In this document: piece by piece, positions 8,395 to 17,604 of the stretch | Numbering within the stretch: the first letter of the stretch is position 1 | How the letters are laid out: each line of letters opens with the position of its first letter | Origin: DASUFE01 sp036274675 | GTDB taxonomy: Bacteria; Pseudomonadota; Gammaproteobacteria; HTCC5015 | DNA: 64,000 nucleotides | Assembly (NCBI GenBank): GCA_036274675.1 | Contig: DASUFE010000122.1 | Location: 75,982 to 139,981 of the forward strand | Reading direction: 5' to 3' | Made by a program: the position numbers and the translations under genes | Notes under the pieces: generated by a model | Told to the model about the DNA's origin: nothing | Databases searched by the model: none | Seen by the model: only the letters and a program-made list of their open reading frames with translations

Positions 8395-8715
8395 TTAGGG
8401 CATTTCTTTCAGCGCTTTCAACGGCAGAGCCTTCACGACCTTGCGGGCGGGCTTGGCTTTGAAAACAGTTTCTTCGCCGGTGAAAGGATTGATGCCTTTG
8501 CGTTCCTTCGTCGCAGGCTTCTTGATGACCTTGATCTTCAACAGACCGGGGACGGTGAAAAGGCCCCCCTTGCGCAGGCTTTTCTCGATCAGGCCGGTCA
8601 TTGAGTCGAACACTGAGGCAACCTGTTTCCGGGACAAGCCGGTGTCTTCGGAAATGTGCGCATAAACTTCGGACTTGCTCGGAGCTTTTACAGCAGAAGA
8701 TTTGTTTTTGGCCAT
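8395..8715 (-). CDS. HU-like DNA-binding protein
   Basis: 106 residues. The HU/IHF fold is indicated by SKSEVYAHISEDTGLSRKQV at the N-terminus and by the DNA-binding arm RKGINPFTGEETVFKAKPAR, followed by KVVKALPLKALKE. A Lys/Ala-rich extension of about 12 residues precedes the domain. HU family proteins bend and compact DNA. This divergent type occurs next to the main HU genes in several proteobacteria. It is transcribed alone and ends at the hairpin cluster shared with the TerB-like gene. Confidence 0.85.
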   Translation of the reverse strand: MAKNKSSAVKAPSKSEVYAHISEDTGLSRKQVASVFDSMTGLIEKSLRKGGLFTVPGLLKIKVIKKPATKERKGINPFTGEETVFKAKPARKVVKALPLKALKEMP

Positions 8716-8932
8716 TCAATTTACTCCCAAGATTTATCAGGTGATCAGGTGAAACTAGGCCGGAAAGATACCATATTTTTCGATAAATACCATACCGGAT
8801 TGCGGCGATAAGCCTGTTTTTAAGGTGTTTTTTTGCACTACGACTCTTGATTTCCCGAGTGTAATTTTTTCAAATCCAGAATCTTCCGCGAAATCACCGT
8901 TTCCATCCATGACAGAGCGGGTTTTTCGGGAC

Positions 8933-9532
8933 TCAGGCGTTGTTTTTCTGGAATCTGTAGAGAGCGATTTCGGACAACAGGTTGGGCATCAGATTGATTA
9001 CGGCGCTTGCCTGATGGCTGTGATCCAGGACGGTCCGCTCAACGATGTTGATGTCCTTCTTCCGGCAGAGCTCTTCAAAATCCTTAAGTGTGCACAGGTG
9101 TATGTTCGGCGTGTCGTACCAGCTGTGCCCCAGCGTCCGGGTAACGGGCATCTGCCCGGCCAGCGCGAACTGCAGGCGGCACTTCCAGTGCCCGACATTC
9201 GGGAAGGACACGATGCCCTGCCGGCCGATGCGCAGCATTTCCTGCAGCAGCCGGTCGGGAAAATGCATGGCCTGCAACGATTGGGTCATGACCACATAGT
9301 CGAAGGAATCCTCGTCAAAGTCGGACAGTCCGGCGTCGAGGTCGGTCTGGATGACGTTCACGCCCTTGTCCAGGCATTCGACAATGTGCTGCGGATCGAT
9401 CTCGATTCCGTAGCCGGTCACGTTCTTGCGGGTCTGCAGATGCTCGAGCAGTGCGCCGTCGCCGCAAGCGAGGTCCAGTACTCGACTGTCCGGTTTAATC
9501 CATTCGCTGATCAGCGACAGCTCGGCTCTCAT
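8933..9532 (-). CDS. metW: MetW, methionine biosynthesis protein
   Basis: 199 residues, a class I methyltransferase-like fold with VLDLACGDGALLEHL (SAM-binding motif), GIEIDPQHIVECLDKGVNV, and the MetW-typical FPNVGHWKCRLQF and YDTPNIHLCTLKDFEELC. MetW is always coupled to MetX in proteobacteria and is needed for full homoserine acyltransferase activity. Its ATG overlaps the metX stop by four bases (ATGA), so the two are translationally coupled. Confidence 0.95.
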   Translation of the reverse strand: MRAELSLISEWIKPDSRVLDLACGDGALLEHLQTRKNVTGYGIEIDPQHIVECLDKGVNVIQTDLDAGLSDFDEDSFDYVVMTQSLQAMHFPDRLLQEMLRIGRQGIVSFPNVGHWKCRLQFALAGQMPVTRTLGHSWYDTPNIHLCTLKDFEELCRKKDINIVERTVLDHSHQASAVINLMPNLLSEIALYRFQKNNA

Positions 9533-10752
9533 GGGGTTGCTTTGGCTCCCGAAAGTTCGACGGCCGCCCGCTTCAGGTAGCTGGAGAGCACGCGCATGTA
9601 CTGAGGATTTTTCAACAGGAAGGCATCGTGTCCCTGATTGGCGTCGATTTCGGCATAACTTACGTCGCGGTCCGCATCGAGCAACGCCTTCACGATTTCA
9701 CGAGAACGCTGCGGCGGGAAGCGCCAGTCGGAGGTAAAGGATACGACCAGGAATTCACTCTTGGTCTTCGCGAAGGCCTTGGACAAATTGTTGTCGTATT
9801 CCGCCGCCGGATCGAAATAATCCAGCGCCTTGGTCATCAGCAGGTAAGTGTTGGCGTCGAAGCGGTCGACGAAAGACTGCCCCTGGTAATGCAGGTAGCT
9901 CTCGACCTGGAACTCCACCTTGTCGTAGGAATAGCTGAAGTCCTTGCGGACTTTGGGTTCCAGGCTTCCCGACTCGCCTCGCTTCGTTTTATTGCTTTTG
10001 TGTTCACCCTGTTGCAGTTCGCGGCCGAATTTGTCGCCCATCGCATCGTCCGACTGGTAGGTGATGTGGCCGAGCATGCGCGCCAGCTGCAGGCCGCGCG
10101 CGGGGACTGTGTTGTTTTCGAAATAGCGGCCGCCGTGAAAATCCGGGTCCGAGAGTATCGCCGCGCGCGCGATGACGTTGAAGGCGATATTCTGCGCCGT
10201 CAATTTAGGCGCGCCCGCGACGATCAGGGTGTGCCGCATGCTTTCGGGATAATCGATGGCCCATTGCAGCGCCTGCATCCCGCCCAGGCTGCCGCCGATC
10301 ACAGCCGCCCACTTCGAAATGCCGAGCCTTTCCATCAGGCGGTACTGGCTGTTCACCCAGTCCTTGACCGTTACAATCGGAAAGTCCTGGCCGTAGGGTT
10401 TGCCGGTGCGCGGATTGATCGAGACCGGGCCGGTTGAACCGGCGCAGCCTCCCAGGTTGTTAAGCGATACGACGTAGTAGAAATCGGTGTCGATCGGCTT
10501 GCCGGGGCCGATGGCGTTTTCCCACCATCCTGCCTTGCCTTCGGGGGTATAACCCGCCGCGTGGTGGTCGCCTGACAGTGCGTGGCAGATCAGCACCGCG
10601 TTGCTGCGCTGCTCGTTCAGGCGGCCGTAGGTCTCGACCACCAGCGTGTAGGCATCCAGGGTTTTGCCGCTTTGCAATTTCAGCGGCTTATCGAAATGGA
10701 CCTGCTGGGGTTTGACGATGCCGACGGAATCGGCTGGAATGGGTTGGGGCAT
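9529..10752 (-). CDS. metX: Homoserine O-acyltransferase MetX
   Basis: 407 residues, alpha/beta-hydrolase type acyltransferase. Motifs seen: VLICHALSGDHHAAG, GGCAGSTGP, the nucleophile elbow GGSLGGMQALQWA, Asp in SFTSDWRFPP and His in NQGHDAFLL. It transfers an acetyl or succinyl group to homoserine, the committing step of methionine synthesis. The sequence does not let me decide between the two acyl donors. Forms an operon with metW. I looked for a SAM riboswitch upstream and saw none I could recognise. Confidence 0.95.
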   Translation of the reverse strand: MPQPIPADSVGIVKPQQVHFDKPLKLQSGKTLDAYTLVVETYGRLNEQRSNAVLICHALSGDHHAAGYTPEGKAGWWENAIGPGKPIDTDFYYVVSLNNLGGCAGSTGPVSINPRTGKPYGQDFPIVTVKDWVNSQYRLMERLGISKWAAVIGGSLGGMQALQWAIDYPESMRHTLIVAGAPKLTAQNIAFNVIARAAILSDPDFHGGRYFENNTVPARGLQLARMLGHITYQSDDAMGDKFGRELQQGEHKSNKTKRGESGSLEPKVRKDFSYSYDKVEFQVESYLHYQGQSFVDRFDANTYLLMTKALDYFDPAAEYDNNLSKAFAKTKSEFLVVSFTSDWRFPPQRSREIVKALLDADRDVSYAEIDANQGHDAFLLKNPQYMRVLSSYLKRAAVELSGAKATP

Positions 10753-10858
10753 CGCTGTCTGTCTCGCCGTCTCGCAGGGGGCCTGGATAGAACGCGGAGT
10801 TTATCACGCAGGGTCCGGCACGCAATATCCATCAGATGCCGGGGGGGATAAAAAGAGG

Positions 10859-11053
10859 TCTCTCGCCGAGCACGCAGAGATCGCTGGAAATTAATGTTTG
10901 TTCGCGGAGTTTCCAAGATCCGCAGTGCAGCCCGCAGGAGAGTGTCTGTCTGTGGGCATTCTTTGTTCTTAAGCGCGTTCTTCGAACACGCCTCTGCGCA
11001 CTTGACGAGCCTGTATTTAATGACTGAAGCGTCTCTGCGAACTTTGCGAGAGA
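10859..11053. repeat. Widely spaced inverted repeat, CTCTCGCC type
   Basis: Arms at 10859-10881 (TCTCTCGCCGAGCACGCAGA) and 11029-11053 (ending CTTTGCGAGAGA) are imperfect reverse complements about 150 bases apart. They resemble the arms that bound the acetyltransferase gene near 59.5 kb, but here no gene is enclosed. Confidence 0.5.
10964..10991. repeat. 28-bp dispersed repeat, copy 1
   Basis: Begins TGTTCTTAAGCGCG and ends CGAACACGC. It matches 26 of 28 bases at 27718-27745 and can form a short hairpin (GCGCGTTC with GAACACGC, one mismatch). Confidence 0.7.
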
Positions 11054-11094
11054 GTCTTTTTTGGCGTTATGCGCGCGCTATGCATGTGGCGCTA

Positions 11095-11391
11095 TTATGG
11101 TCCGGTGATCCACTCCGGCAGCGCCGCTGGACTGAGGATTTCGATTTTTTTATAGCGGGAAGTTTCGCCTTGAAGGATGCGGATCGCGCTTTGCGGCACC
11201 GCGAAGCTCTTGCCGAGAAAACGTAACACCGCCTGATTCGCCTTGCCGTCGACAGGCGGCGCCTTGATCTTCAACTTGATGCAATGGTTGAAAATGCCCG
11301 CGTAGTCGTCCTTGGGAGCATTGGGCTGTATATAGACATTCAGTAGCAGACCATCTTTTTGCCAGTGGTAAGCCGGCGGCGCCTTGTTCAT
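11095..11391 (-). CDS. yggU: YggU / DUF167 family protein
   Basis: 98 residues with the DUF167 pattern: LLLNVYIQPNAPKDDYAGI, IKAPPVDGKANQAVLRFLGK, and GETSRYKKIEI. The fold is known from structures, but the role is unsettled. The start overlaps the yggT stop by four bases, and the pair belongs with proC and yggS, an arrangement conserved in gammaproteobacteria. Confidence 0.9.
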   Translation of the reverse strand: MNKAPPAYHWQKDGLLLNVYIQPNAPKDDYAGIFNHCIKLKIKAPPVDGKANQAVLRFLGKSFAVPQSAIRILQGETSRYKKIEILSPAALPEWITGP

Positions 11392-11951
11392 AAGGCCAGA
11401 TTGTAAAGCGGCTGCAGCAGTAGCATCCTGGATAAATGTATCAATGCCAGTGCGAGTAGCGGTGAAAAATCCAGACCACCCATCGGCGGCAGCAGGCGGC
11501 GGATGGGGCGCAGCAGGGGTTCATTCAGTTGGTGCAGCAATCCGGTCACAGGGTTGTACTGATGGGGCGCGATCCAGCTGGCGATCGCCTGGATCAGGAT
11601 GGTAAAAAAGAAAATGTTAAGAAATGTGTTGAGCAGCTCCGCCAGCACCAGCGGCGCCAGCGAAACCGGCGGCAGCAAGCGTCCCTGCACCGCGGAAATC
11701 AATTCCATTTTGAGGGTGATCAGCAGCAACAGCAGTACGACCGACGCCCAGTCGACGCCGCCGAAGCCAGGTATCAGGCGCCGCAGCGGAATCAACAGGG
11801 GATTGGTGATACGGACGATAAATTGCGACAGTGGATTGTAGAAGTCGGCGTGCACCCACTGCAGCAGGAAGCGCAGCATGACGGCGAGAATATATAGGCC
11901 GACGGTGAAGTCGATGAGAAAAATAAGCGGGTTGGCGAGATAGCCGTTCAT
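11388..11951 (-). CDS. yggT: YggT family integral membrane protein
   Basis: 187 residues made of two similar YGGT halves. Each has hydrophobic helices followed by a signature: FYNPLSQFIVRITNPLLIPLRRLIPGFGG reads in the first half and QYNPVTGLLHQLNEPLLRPIRRLLPPMGG in the second (each recognisable from its NPL/EPL...PLRR/PIRR core). The family is linked to osmotic-shock tolerance and cell envelope processes, with no firm biochemical activity. Lies between proC and yggU on the same strand. Confidence 0.9.
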   Translation of the reverse strand: MNGYLANPLIFLIDFTVGLYILAVMLRFLLQWVHADFYNPLSQFIVRITNPLLIPLRRLIPGFGGVDWASVVLLLLLITLKMELISAVQGRLLPPVSLAPLVLAELLNTFLNIFFFTILIQAIASWIAPHQYNPVTGLLHQLNEPLLRPIRRLLPPMGGLDFSPLLALALIHLSRMLLLQPLYNLAL

Positions 11952-12049
11952 TTCAGTACCGTCTCCATGGAGGCTTTAAGGCGTGCCGCCGATTTTTCCC
12001 TTGAGGATTTTTCCGAGATCCGGATCGGATGCGTCGCGCATGCGGTGTT

Positions 12050-12922
12050 TCATGGAGCGCCGCGCCCCAGATCATCGGCCAGTTCCTGCGAGCGCTGGCA
12101 GGCGGCGGTCATGGCCTGCAGAAACAGTTCCGGCAACTGGCCATTGCGGAAAACCTCCAGCGCCCTTTCCGTGGTGCCGCCCTTGGAAGTCACGCGCTCG
12201 CGCAGGATGGAAACCGGCTCCTTGTCCTCAAGCGCCATTTTGGCGGCGCCGAAGGCGGTCTGCAGGCTGAGCAGCCGGCTGTATTCGGGACTCAAACCCA
12301 GCGCGATGCCCGCGGCCTGCATGGCCTCGATGACCAGGAAGATATACGCCGGCCCGCTGCCGGAAAGGGCTGTTACCGCATCCAGCAGCGTTTCATCCTG
12401 CAGCCACACCGTGAGGCCGACCGAGCGCAGCAGCGTTTCCGCGATATCGCCCTGTTGTTCCGTGATGCGCGGATTGGCATAGAGCGCCGTCGCGCCGGTC
12501 TGGATCAGTGCGGGTGTATTGGGCATGCAGCGCACGATGGGGGCTTCGCGCTGCAGCCATTTTTCCAGTGTCGCGACGCGGATTCCGGCCGCGATCGAGA
12601 TCAGCAGCGGATTGGTGCGCGCCGTCGGCTCACGGATCTGGGAGATCACGGTATGCATCGTCTGCGGCTTGACCGCGAGCACCAGGCATTCGCAACGATC
12701 GAGAATGGGGGCGGCGCTCGTTTCCGCCTTGATGTTGAATTGCGCGAGCAGGCGTTCGCGCTGCGTTGTGTCGGGATCGCAGACCTGTATCGCCGCGGGA
12801 GAATAACCGTCCTGGATCAGGCCCCCGATCAGGCTGCGCGCCATGTTGCCGCCGCCGATGAATCCTACCGATGGCAGTTTATCGAGAAGACCCGCTGATT
12901 TAAGAGGTAAGGTTTTTTTCAT
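12050..12922 (-). CDS. proC: Pyrroline-5-carboxylate reductase
   Basis: 290 residues. The N-terminal Rossmann fold has GFIGGGNMARSLIGGLI. The middle contains VKPQTMHTVISQI, and the C-terminal dimer domain has ALSGSGPAYIFLVIEAM and TSKGGTTERALEVF. It reduces pyrroline-5-carboxylate with NAD(P)H in the last step of proline synthesis. The ATG lies about 80 bases downstream of the yggS stop on the same strand. Confidence 0.95.
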   Translation of the reverse strand: MKKTLPLKSAGLLDKLPSVGFIGGGNMARSLIGGLIQDGYSPAAIQVCDPDTTQRERLLAQFNIKAETSAAPILDRCECLVLAVKPQTMHTVISQIREPTARTNPLLISIAAGIRVATLEKWLQREAPIVRCMPNTPALIQTGATALYANPRITEQQGDIAETLLRSVGLTVWLQDETLLDAVTALSGSGPAYIFLVIEAMQAAGIALGLSPEYSRLLSLQTAFGAAKMALEDKEPVSILRERVTSKGGTTERALEVFRNGQLPELFLQAMTAACQRSQELADDLGRGAP

Positions 12923-13004
12923 ATTCTTGATAACGCCGAGCTGGCCGGGCAGCTATTATAGCCTGTCGCCGCCGCTCCCGGCCTATTCGTATTTTTCGGG
13001 TCTG

Positions 13005-13691
13005 TCAGGATCGGTGCCCGAAAATAGCGGTTCCCACGCGCACCAGGGTGGAGCCCTCCGCGATTGCCGCCTCCAGATCGCCGCTCATGCCCATCGACAG
13101 GGTATCCAGTGTTTGCCCCTGCCGGTTCAGCTCGTCCCGCAGCCGGCGCAGTCGCGCGAACACGCGGCGTTGCGTATCGAAGTCCTCATGCTCGGCCGGA
13201 ATGCACATCAGGCCTCGCAGTTTCAGTCGTGGCAGCTCCGCGATCGCGGCGGCGAGTAGTGTTGCTTCCGCCGGAGCGATTCCTCCCTTGGAGATTTCGT
13301 CTTCCAGGTTGACCTGCAGGCAAATATTCAGGGGAGGACGGTCCGTGGGGCGCTGCTCGTTCAGGCGTTGGGCGATTTTCAACCGGTCAACGCTGTGCAC
13401 CCAGTCGAAGGCTGCGGCGATATCCCCGGTTTTGTTGGCCTGGATCCTGCCGATAAAATGCCATTGCACGCCGGATAGTCCGGCCAGCGCCTGTATTTTG
13501 GGCAAAGCCTCCTGCAGGTAGTTTTCGCCGAAATCGCGTTGTCCGAGCCGGTATACCTGTTCAATGTCGCCGGACGGCCGGGTTTTGCTGACGGCCAGCA
13601 GGCGCACCGATCCGCTCGGGCGCTCGAAGCGCTGTTCGGCCGACGCGATGCGGTCGAGCAACAGCCGGAATTGTGCATCAAGGGTTTGCAT
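13005..13691 (-). CDS. yggS: PLP homeostasis protein YggS
   Basis: 228 residues with the family motifs LLAVSKTRPSGDIEQVYRLG (PLP lysine in SKTRP), RDFGENYLQEALPK, WHFIGRIQANK, and LSMGMSGDLEAAIAEGSTLVRVGTAIFG. The protein binds pyridoxal phosphate without known catalysis and balances B6 vitamers. It is divergently transcribed from pilT, the classical gammaproteobacterial arrangement. Confidence 0.95.
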   Translation of the reverse strand: MQTLDAQFRLLLDRIASAEQRFERPSGSVRLLAVSKTRPSGDIEQVYRLGQRDFGENYLQEALPKIQALAGLSGVQWHFIGRIQANKTGDIAAAFDWVHSVDRLKIAQRLNEQRPTDRPPLNICLQVNLEDEISKGGIAPAEATLLAAAIAELPRLKLRGLMCIPAEHEDFDTQRRVFARLRRLRDELNRQGQTLDTLSMGMSGDLEAAIAEGSTLVRVGTAIFGHRS

Positions 13692-13881
13692 GTAAACGCT
13701 TCTAGCAGTAAGTTAGACGAACTGAAATGTGTCTTGCGCGACTTTTCCTTAAAAATTAGAGTATAAACAGCTATTATTAAACCTATCTTCAAGCAAGCGG
13801 AGTTTATACAGTAAAAACGGTCCGCTGGCTTTTTTATAAAAGCACGCATTATTTTGAGTAGGTTCGAGGTAAGGGGCAATT

Positions 13882-14925
13882 ATGGCATCCATGGATATCG
13901 CTCAATTGCTGGCTTTCGGGGTCAAGAACGGCGCATCCGACCTGCACCTGTCGGCGGGATTGCCGCCCATGATCCGCGTGGACGGCGATGTTCGCAGAAT
14001 CAACGTCGATCCGATGGACCACAAGCAGGTACATGCTCTGGTCTATGACATCATGAACGACAAGCAGCGCAAGGACTACGAAGAGTTCTGGGAAACCGAC
14101 TTTTCCTTTGAAATCCCGGGCTTGGCGCGTTTCCGGGTCAATGCCTTCAACCAGCATCGCGGCGCCGGCGCCGTGTTTCGTACCATTCCGTCGAAAATCC
14201 TGAGTCTCGAGGAGCTGAAGGCGCCGAAAATCTTCGAGGAGATTTCCGATTTTCCGCGCGGCATCGTGCTGGTCACCGGCCCCACCGGCTCGGGCAAGTC
14301 GACCACGCTGGCAGGCATGATCAATTACAAGAACGAGACCGAACACGGGCATATTCTCACGGTTGAAGACCCGATCGAGTTCGTGCACGAAAGCAAGAAA
14401 TCGCTGATCAACCAGCGCGAGGTGCACCGCGACACAATGGGCTTCAACGAAGCTCTGCGCTCGGCGCTGCGCGAGGATCCGGACACCATCCTGGTCGGGG
14501 AAATGCGTGACCTGGAGACCATCCGCCTGGCGCTGACCGCAGCTGAAACGGGGCACCTGGTGTTCGGCACCCTGCACACCAGTTCCGCGGCCAAAACGAT
14601 CGACCGCATCGTCGACGTATTCCCCGCCGCCGAGAAGTCCATGGTGCGTTCGATGTTGTCGGAGTCGCTGCGCGCGGTGATTTCGCAAACGCTGCTGAAA
14701 AAGAACGGGGGCGGCCGCGTGGCCGCGCACGAGATCATGATCGGCACGCCGGCCATCCGCAACCTGATCCGCGAGGACAAGGTCGCGCAGATGTATTCGG
14801 CGATCCAGACCGGCCAGGGCATGGGCATGCAGACCCTGGACCAGAATCTGAAGGATCTGGTCACTAAAGGAATCGTGAACCGGGCCGAAGCACAGAAGAA
14901 AGCGATGAACCCGGCCGCTCTTTAA
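13882..14925 (+). CDS. pilT: Type IV pilus retraction ATPase PilT
   Basis: 347 residues. N-terminal PAS-like part with NGASDLHLSAGLPP, Walker A GPTGSGKSTTLA, Walker B ILVGEMRDLET, His box GHLVFGTLHTSSA, and the PilT-specific C-terminal AIRNLIREDK. PilT powers pilus depolymerisation and so twitching motility. First of three related genes on this strand. A GAGG-AAGGGG-like ribosome binding site precedes the ATG, and the promoter should lie in the 190-base A/T-rich gap to yggS. Confidence 0.97.
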   Translation: MASMDIAQLLAFGVKNGASDLHLSAGLPPMIRVDGDVRRINVDPMDHKQVHALVYDIMNDKQRKDYEEFWETDFSFEIPGLARFRVNAFNQHRGAGAVFRTIPSKILSLEELKAPKIFEEISDFPRGIVLVTGPTGSGKSTTLAGMINYKNETEHGHILTVEDPIEFVHESKKSLINQREVHRDTMGFNEALRSALREDPDTILVGEMRDLETIRLALTAAETGHLVFGTLHTSSAAKTIDRIVDVFPAAEKSMVRSMLSESLRAVISQTLLKKNGGGRVAAHEIMIGTPAIRNLIREDKVAQMYSAIQTGQGMGMQTLDQNLKDLVTKGIVNRAEAQKKAMNPAAL

Positions 14926-15048
14926 AGGAAGTAAATTTTTAAAGCCGCCTCAAAGGCGTTCGTGTGCAGGCGGGTGAAGGTGAGTATTTTGAGCGGGCTT
15001 TAACGAAGTAAAACCAAACGCAGCAGCCTTGAGTTTTCGGAGAGGAAT

Positions 15049-16191
15049 ATGGAACGCGATAAAGCTATAAAATTCATGCACGACCTGCTCCGCATGATGA
15101 AGGCGAAGAACGCGTCCGACCTTTATATCACCGCCGGCGCGCCGCCCTCCATGAAGATCGACGGCAAGATGACCCCGGTCGGCCAGCAGAAGCTGTCGAA
15201 CGAGCACACCCAGGAGCTGGTGCGCGGCATCATGAACGACAAGCAGGTCGCCGAATTCGAAAAGAGTAACGAGTGCAATTTCGCGATCAGTATGCCCGCC
15301 GTGTCCCGCTTCCGCGTAAATGCCTTCGTGCAACGCGGCAGTATCGGCGCGGTTATCCGCATCATCACCTCCGAAATCCCGAACTTCGAGCAGCTCAACC
15401 TGCCGCCGGTGCTGAAAGAAATCGCCATGACCAAGCGCGGCATGGTGATCTTTGTCGGCGCCACCGGTTCCGGTAAATCGACTTCGCTCGCCGCGCTGAT
15501 CGATTACCGCAACACCAACAGCCAGGGTCATATCATCACCATCGAGGATCCGATCGAGTTCGTGCACCGCCACAAAGGATGCCTGGTGACGCAGCGCGAG
15601 ATCGGCACCGATACCGAGAGCTGGGAAATCGCCCTCAAGAACAGCCTGCGCCAGGCGCCGGACGTGATCCTGATCGGCGAAGTGCGCGACCGCGAGACCA
15701 TGGAAAACGCGGTGGTTTTCGCCGAAACCGGCCATCTCTGCCTGTGCACGCTGCATGCGAACAGCACCAACCAGGCGATGGACCGCATCATCAACTTCTT
15801 CCCCGAGGATCGGCGCAAGCAGCTGCTGATGGACTTGTCGCTGAACCTGAAGGCGGTGGTGTCGCAGCGCCTGATCAAGACCGTGGACGAAAAAGGCCGC
15901 CGCGCGGCCACGGAAATTCTGATCAACACGCCGTTGATGTCCGATCTGATATTGAAAGGCGAGATCCATTCGATGCGGGAGCTGATGTCGAAATCGCGCG
16001 AACACGGCATGCAGACTTTCGACCAGGCTCTGTTCGACCTGATCGAGGCCGGTTCCATCAGCATGGAGGAAGGGTTGCGCCATGCCGATTCGGTCAATGA
16101 TCTGCGCCTGCGCCTGAAACTGGAAGGCAAGAGAGCCAAGACCTCCAACCTGCTGGACGAGGTCAAAGACATGAGAATTCAGGGCAGCTGA
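15049..16191 (+). CDS. pilU: PilT-dependent retraction ATPase PilU
   Basis: 380 residues, longer than PilT at the C-terminus as usual for PilU. Seen: KNASDLYITAGAPPSMKIDG, Walker A GATGSGKSTSLA, Walker B ILIGEVRDRET, GHLCLCTLHANSTNQAMDRI, and a Lys/Arg-rich tail after HADSVNDLRLRLKLEGKR. PilU assists PilT in retraction under load. It follows pilT by 123 bases with a GAGAGGAAT ribosome binding site. Confidence 0.93.
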   Translation: MERDKAIKFMHDLLRMMKAKNASDLYITAGAPPSMKIDGKMTPVGQQKLSNEHTQELVRGIMNDKQVAEFEKSNECNFAISMPAVSRFRVNAFVQRGSIGAVIRIITSEIPNFEQLNLPPVLKEIAMTKRGMVIFVGATGSGKSTSLAALIDYRNTNSQGHIITIEDPIEFVHRHKGCLVTQREIGTDTESWEIALKNSLRQAPDVILIGEVRDRETMENAVVFAETGHLCLCTLHANSTNQAMDRIINFFPEDRRKQLLMDLSLNLKAVVSQRLIKTVDEKGRRAATEILINTPLMSDLILKGEIHSMRELMSKSREHGMQTFDQALFDLIEAGSISMEEGLRHADSVNDLRLRLKLEGKRAKTSNLLDEVKDMRIQGS

Positions 16192-16234
16192 GGCCTGTTG
16201 GATTTGCCGGATTGCTGGGTTAACAATTAAAGAT

Positions 16235-16346
16235 TAACCGCAGAGAACACCGAGAACGGGATTATTCTCTGGATTGCGCCGCGCTTTATTCAGGCTTGCA
16301 TGACTTGTGACTAAAGTCTCCGTGTACTCTGTGCTCTCTGTGGTTT
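16235..16346. repeat. Inverted repeat of 9-bp CTCYGTGNN units, copy 2
   Basis: Left arm 16235-16256 (AACCGCAGAGAACACCGAGA) and right arm 16318-16346 (ending CTCTCTGTGGTTT). The right arm runs into GATTAGAGG, the ribosome binding site of the third PilT-type gene, just as in copy 1. Confidence 0.85.
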
Positions 16347-16361
16347 GATTAGAGGTTTTTT

Positions 16362-17501
16362 ATGACCGCACTCGATCCTTATTTAAAGCTGATGGCCGAG
16401 AAGGAAGCCTCGGACATGTTTTTCACCACCGGGGCTCCGCCCAGCATCAAGATCCAGGGCACGATCCGGCCGGTCAGCAAGACCGTGCTGGAACCCGGCA
16501 TGGTGAGGAAGCTCGCCTACACCCTGCTGAATGAGCGGCAGATCCAGACTTTCGAGGACCAGCTCGAGTTGAACCTGGGTGTCAGCCGCGTCGGCATGGG
16601 GCGTTTCCGCGTGAATATCTACATGCAGCGCGGCGAGCCTTCGATGGTGATCCGCTTCATCAAATCCAAGATTCCGAAGATCGACGAACTCGGCCTGCCG
16701 CAGGTGCTGAAGAGCCTGGTAAACGAGAAGAACGGCCTGATCCTGATGGTCGGCGCGACCGGCTCGGGCAAATCCACGACGCTCGCCGCGATGATCGATC
16801 ACCGCAACTCCTCGGCGCCGGGCCATATCCTGACGATCGAGGACCCGATCGAGTTCGTTTACGAACACAGCAAATGCATCGTCGGCCAGCGCGAAATCGG
16901 CCTCGACACCCACTCCTATGAAAACGCGCTGCGCGAGGCCATGCGCGAGGCGCCGGATGTGATCCTGATCGGCGAAATCCGCGACCTTGAGACCATGGAG
17001 GCAGGCATCACCTACGCCGATACCGGCCACCTCTGTCTCAGCACACTGCATGCCGTCAACGCCAACCAGGCGCTGGACCGCATCATCAACCTGTTCCCGC
17101 CCGAACAGAAGAACCAGATTCTGATGGACCTGTCGCTGAACCTGAAAGCCATCATTTCGCAGCGCCTGGTGCCCGCCAAAGGCGGCGGCCGCGTGGCGGC
17201 GGTCGAGGTTCTGGTCAATACGCCTTATATCTCCGAGCTGATCCGCAAGGGCGAAATGAGCGGTATCAAGGAGGTTATGGAAAAGAGCGGCAAGGCTGGC
17301 ATGCAGACCTTCGACCAGTCGCTGTTCACCCTGTTCAAGGCCGGCCGCATCGACCTGCAGGATGCTTTGAGCTACGCCGACTCCCGGACAAACCTGGAAT
17401 GGAAAATCAATTTCGGCGGCGGTGTCGGCGAGGCGGGGGTTAAGGCTTCTTCCGGCACGGGCGCTTCGACGAACGATCTCGAAGACCTCTCCTCCAGTTA
17501 G
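16362..17501 (+). CDS. Third PilT/PilU-family ATPase
   Basis: 379 residues. All ATPase motifs are intact: KEASDMFFTTGAPPSIKIQG, Walker A GATGSGKSTTLA, Walker B ILIGEIRDLET, and the His box GHLCLSTLHAVNANQALDRI. It resembles PilU more than PilT in length and in the LMDLSLNLKAIISQRL stretch. The C-terminus is different: a Gly/Ser/Thr-rich tail follows SRTNLEWKINFGGGVGE. It probably arose by duplication and may tune retraction or serve another pilus system. Separated from pilU by a repeat that also supplies its ribosome binding site, so it may be transcribed with pilTU. Confidence 0.88.
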   Translation: MTALDPYLKLMAEKEASDMFFTTGAPPSIKIQGTIRPVSKTVLEPGMVRKLAYTLLNERQIQTFEDQLELNLGVSRVGMGRFRVNIYMQRGEPSMVIRFIKSKIPKIDELGLPQVLKSLVNEKNGLILMVGATGSGKSTTLAAMIDHRNSSAPGHILTIEDPIEFVYEHSKCIVGQREIGLDTHSYENALREAMREAPDVILIGEIRDLETMEAGITYADTGHLCLSTLHAVNANQALDRIINLFPPEQKNQILMDLSLNLKAIISQRLVPAKGGGRVAAVEVLVNTPYISELIRKGEMSGIKEVMEKSGKAGMQTFDQSLFTLFKAGRIDLQDALSYADSRTNLEWKINFGGGVGEAGVKASSGTGASTNDLEDLSSS

Positions 17502-17604
17502 CAAGGCTCACAGTATTGCAACTACTGATCTTTGAATCTGCCGGGTGTTCATTTCATTCGTTACGCCAGAGCGCATAGTATTGTTTAAGAATTTCATTTT
17601 TAAT

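Larger units (their letters stand above)
10753..11094. other. Gene-free stretch holding two repeat types
   Basis: 342 bases between metX and yggU (both minus strand). It contains the metX promoter region next to 10753 and two repeats described separately. I see no supported gene. Confidence 0.5.

Noticed and set aside
10753..10860. SAM riboswitch upstream of metX
   Set aside because: I searched the leader for SAM-I and SAM-II type conserved cores and saw none. Covariance-model search would be decisive.
14950..16083. Long open frame on the minus strand opposite pilU
   Set aside because: It is the mirror of pilU. Strong G/C bias in third codon positions leaves few stops on the other strand, and its protein shows no known motif or start signal. 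The same applies to 16383-17504.
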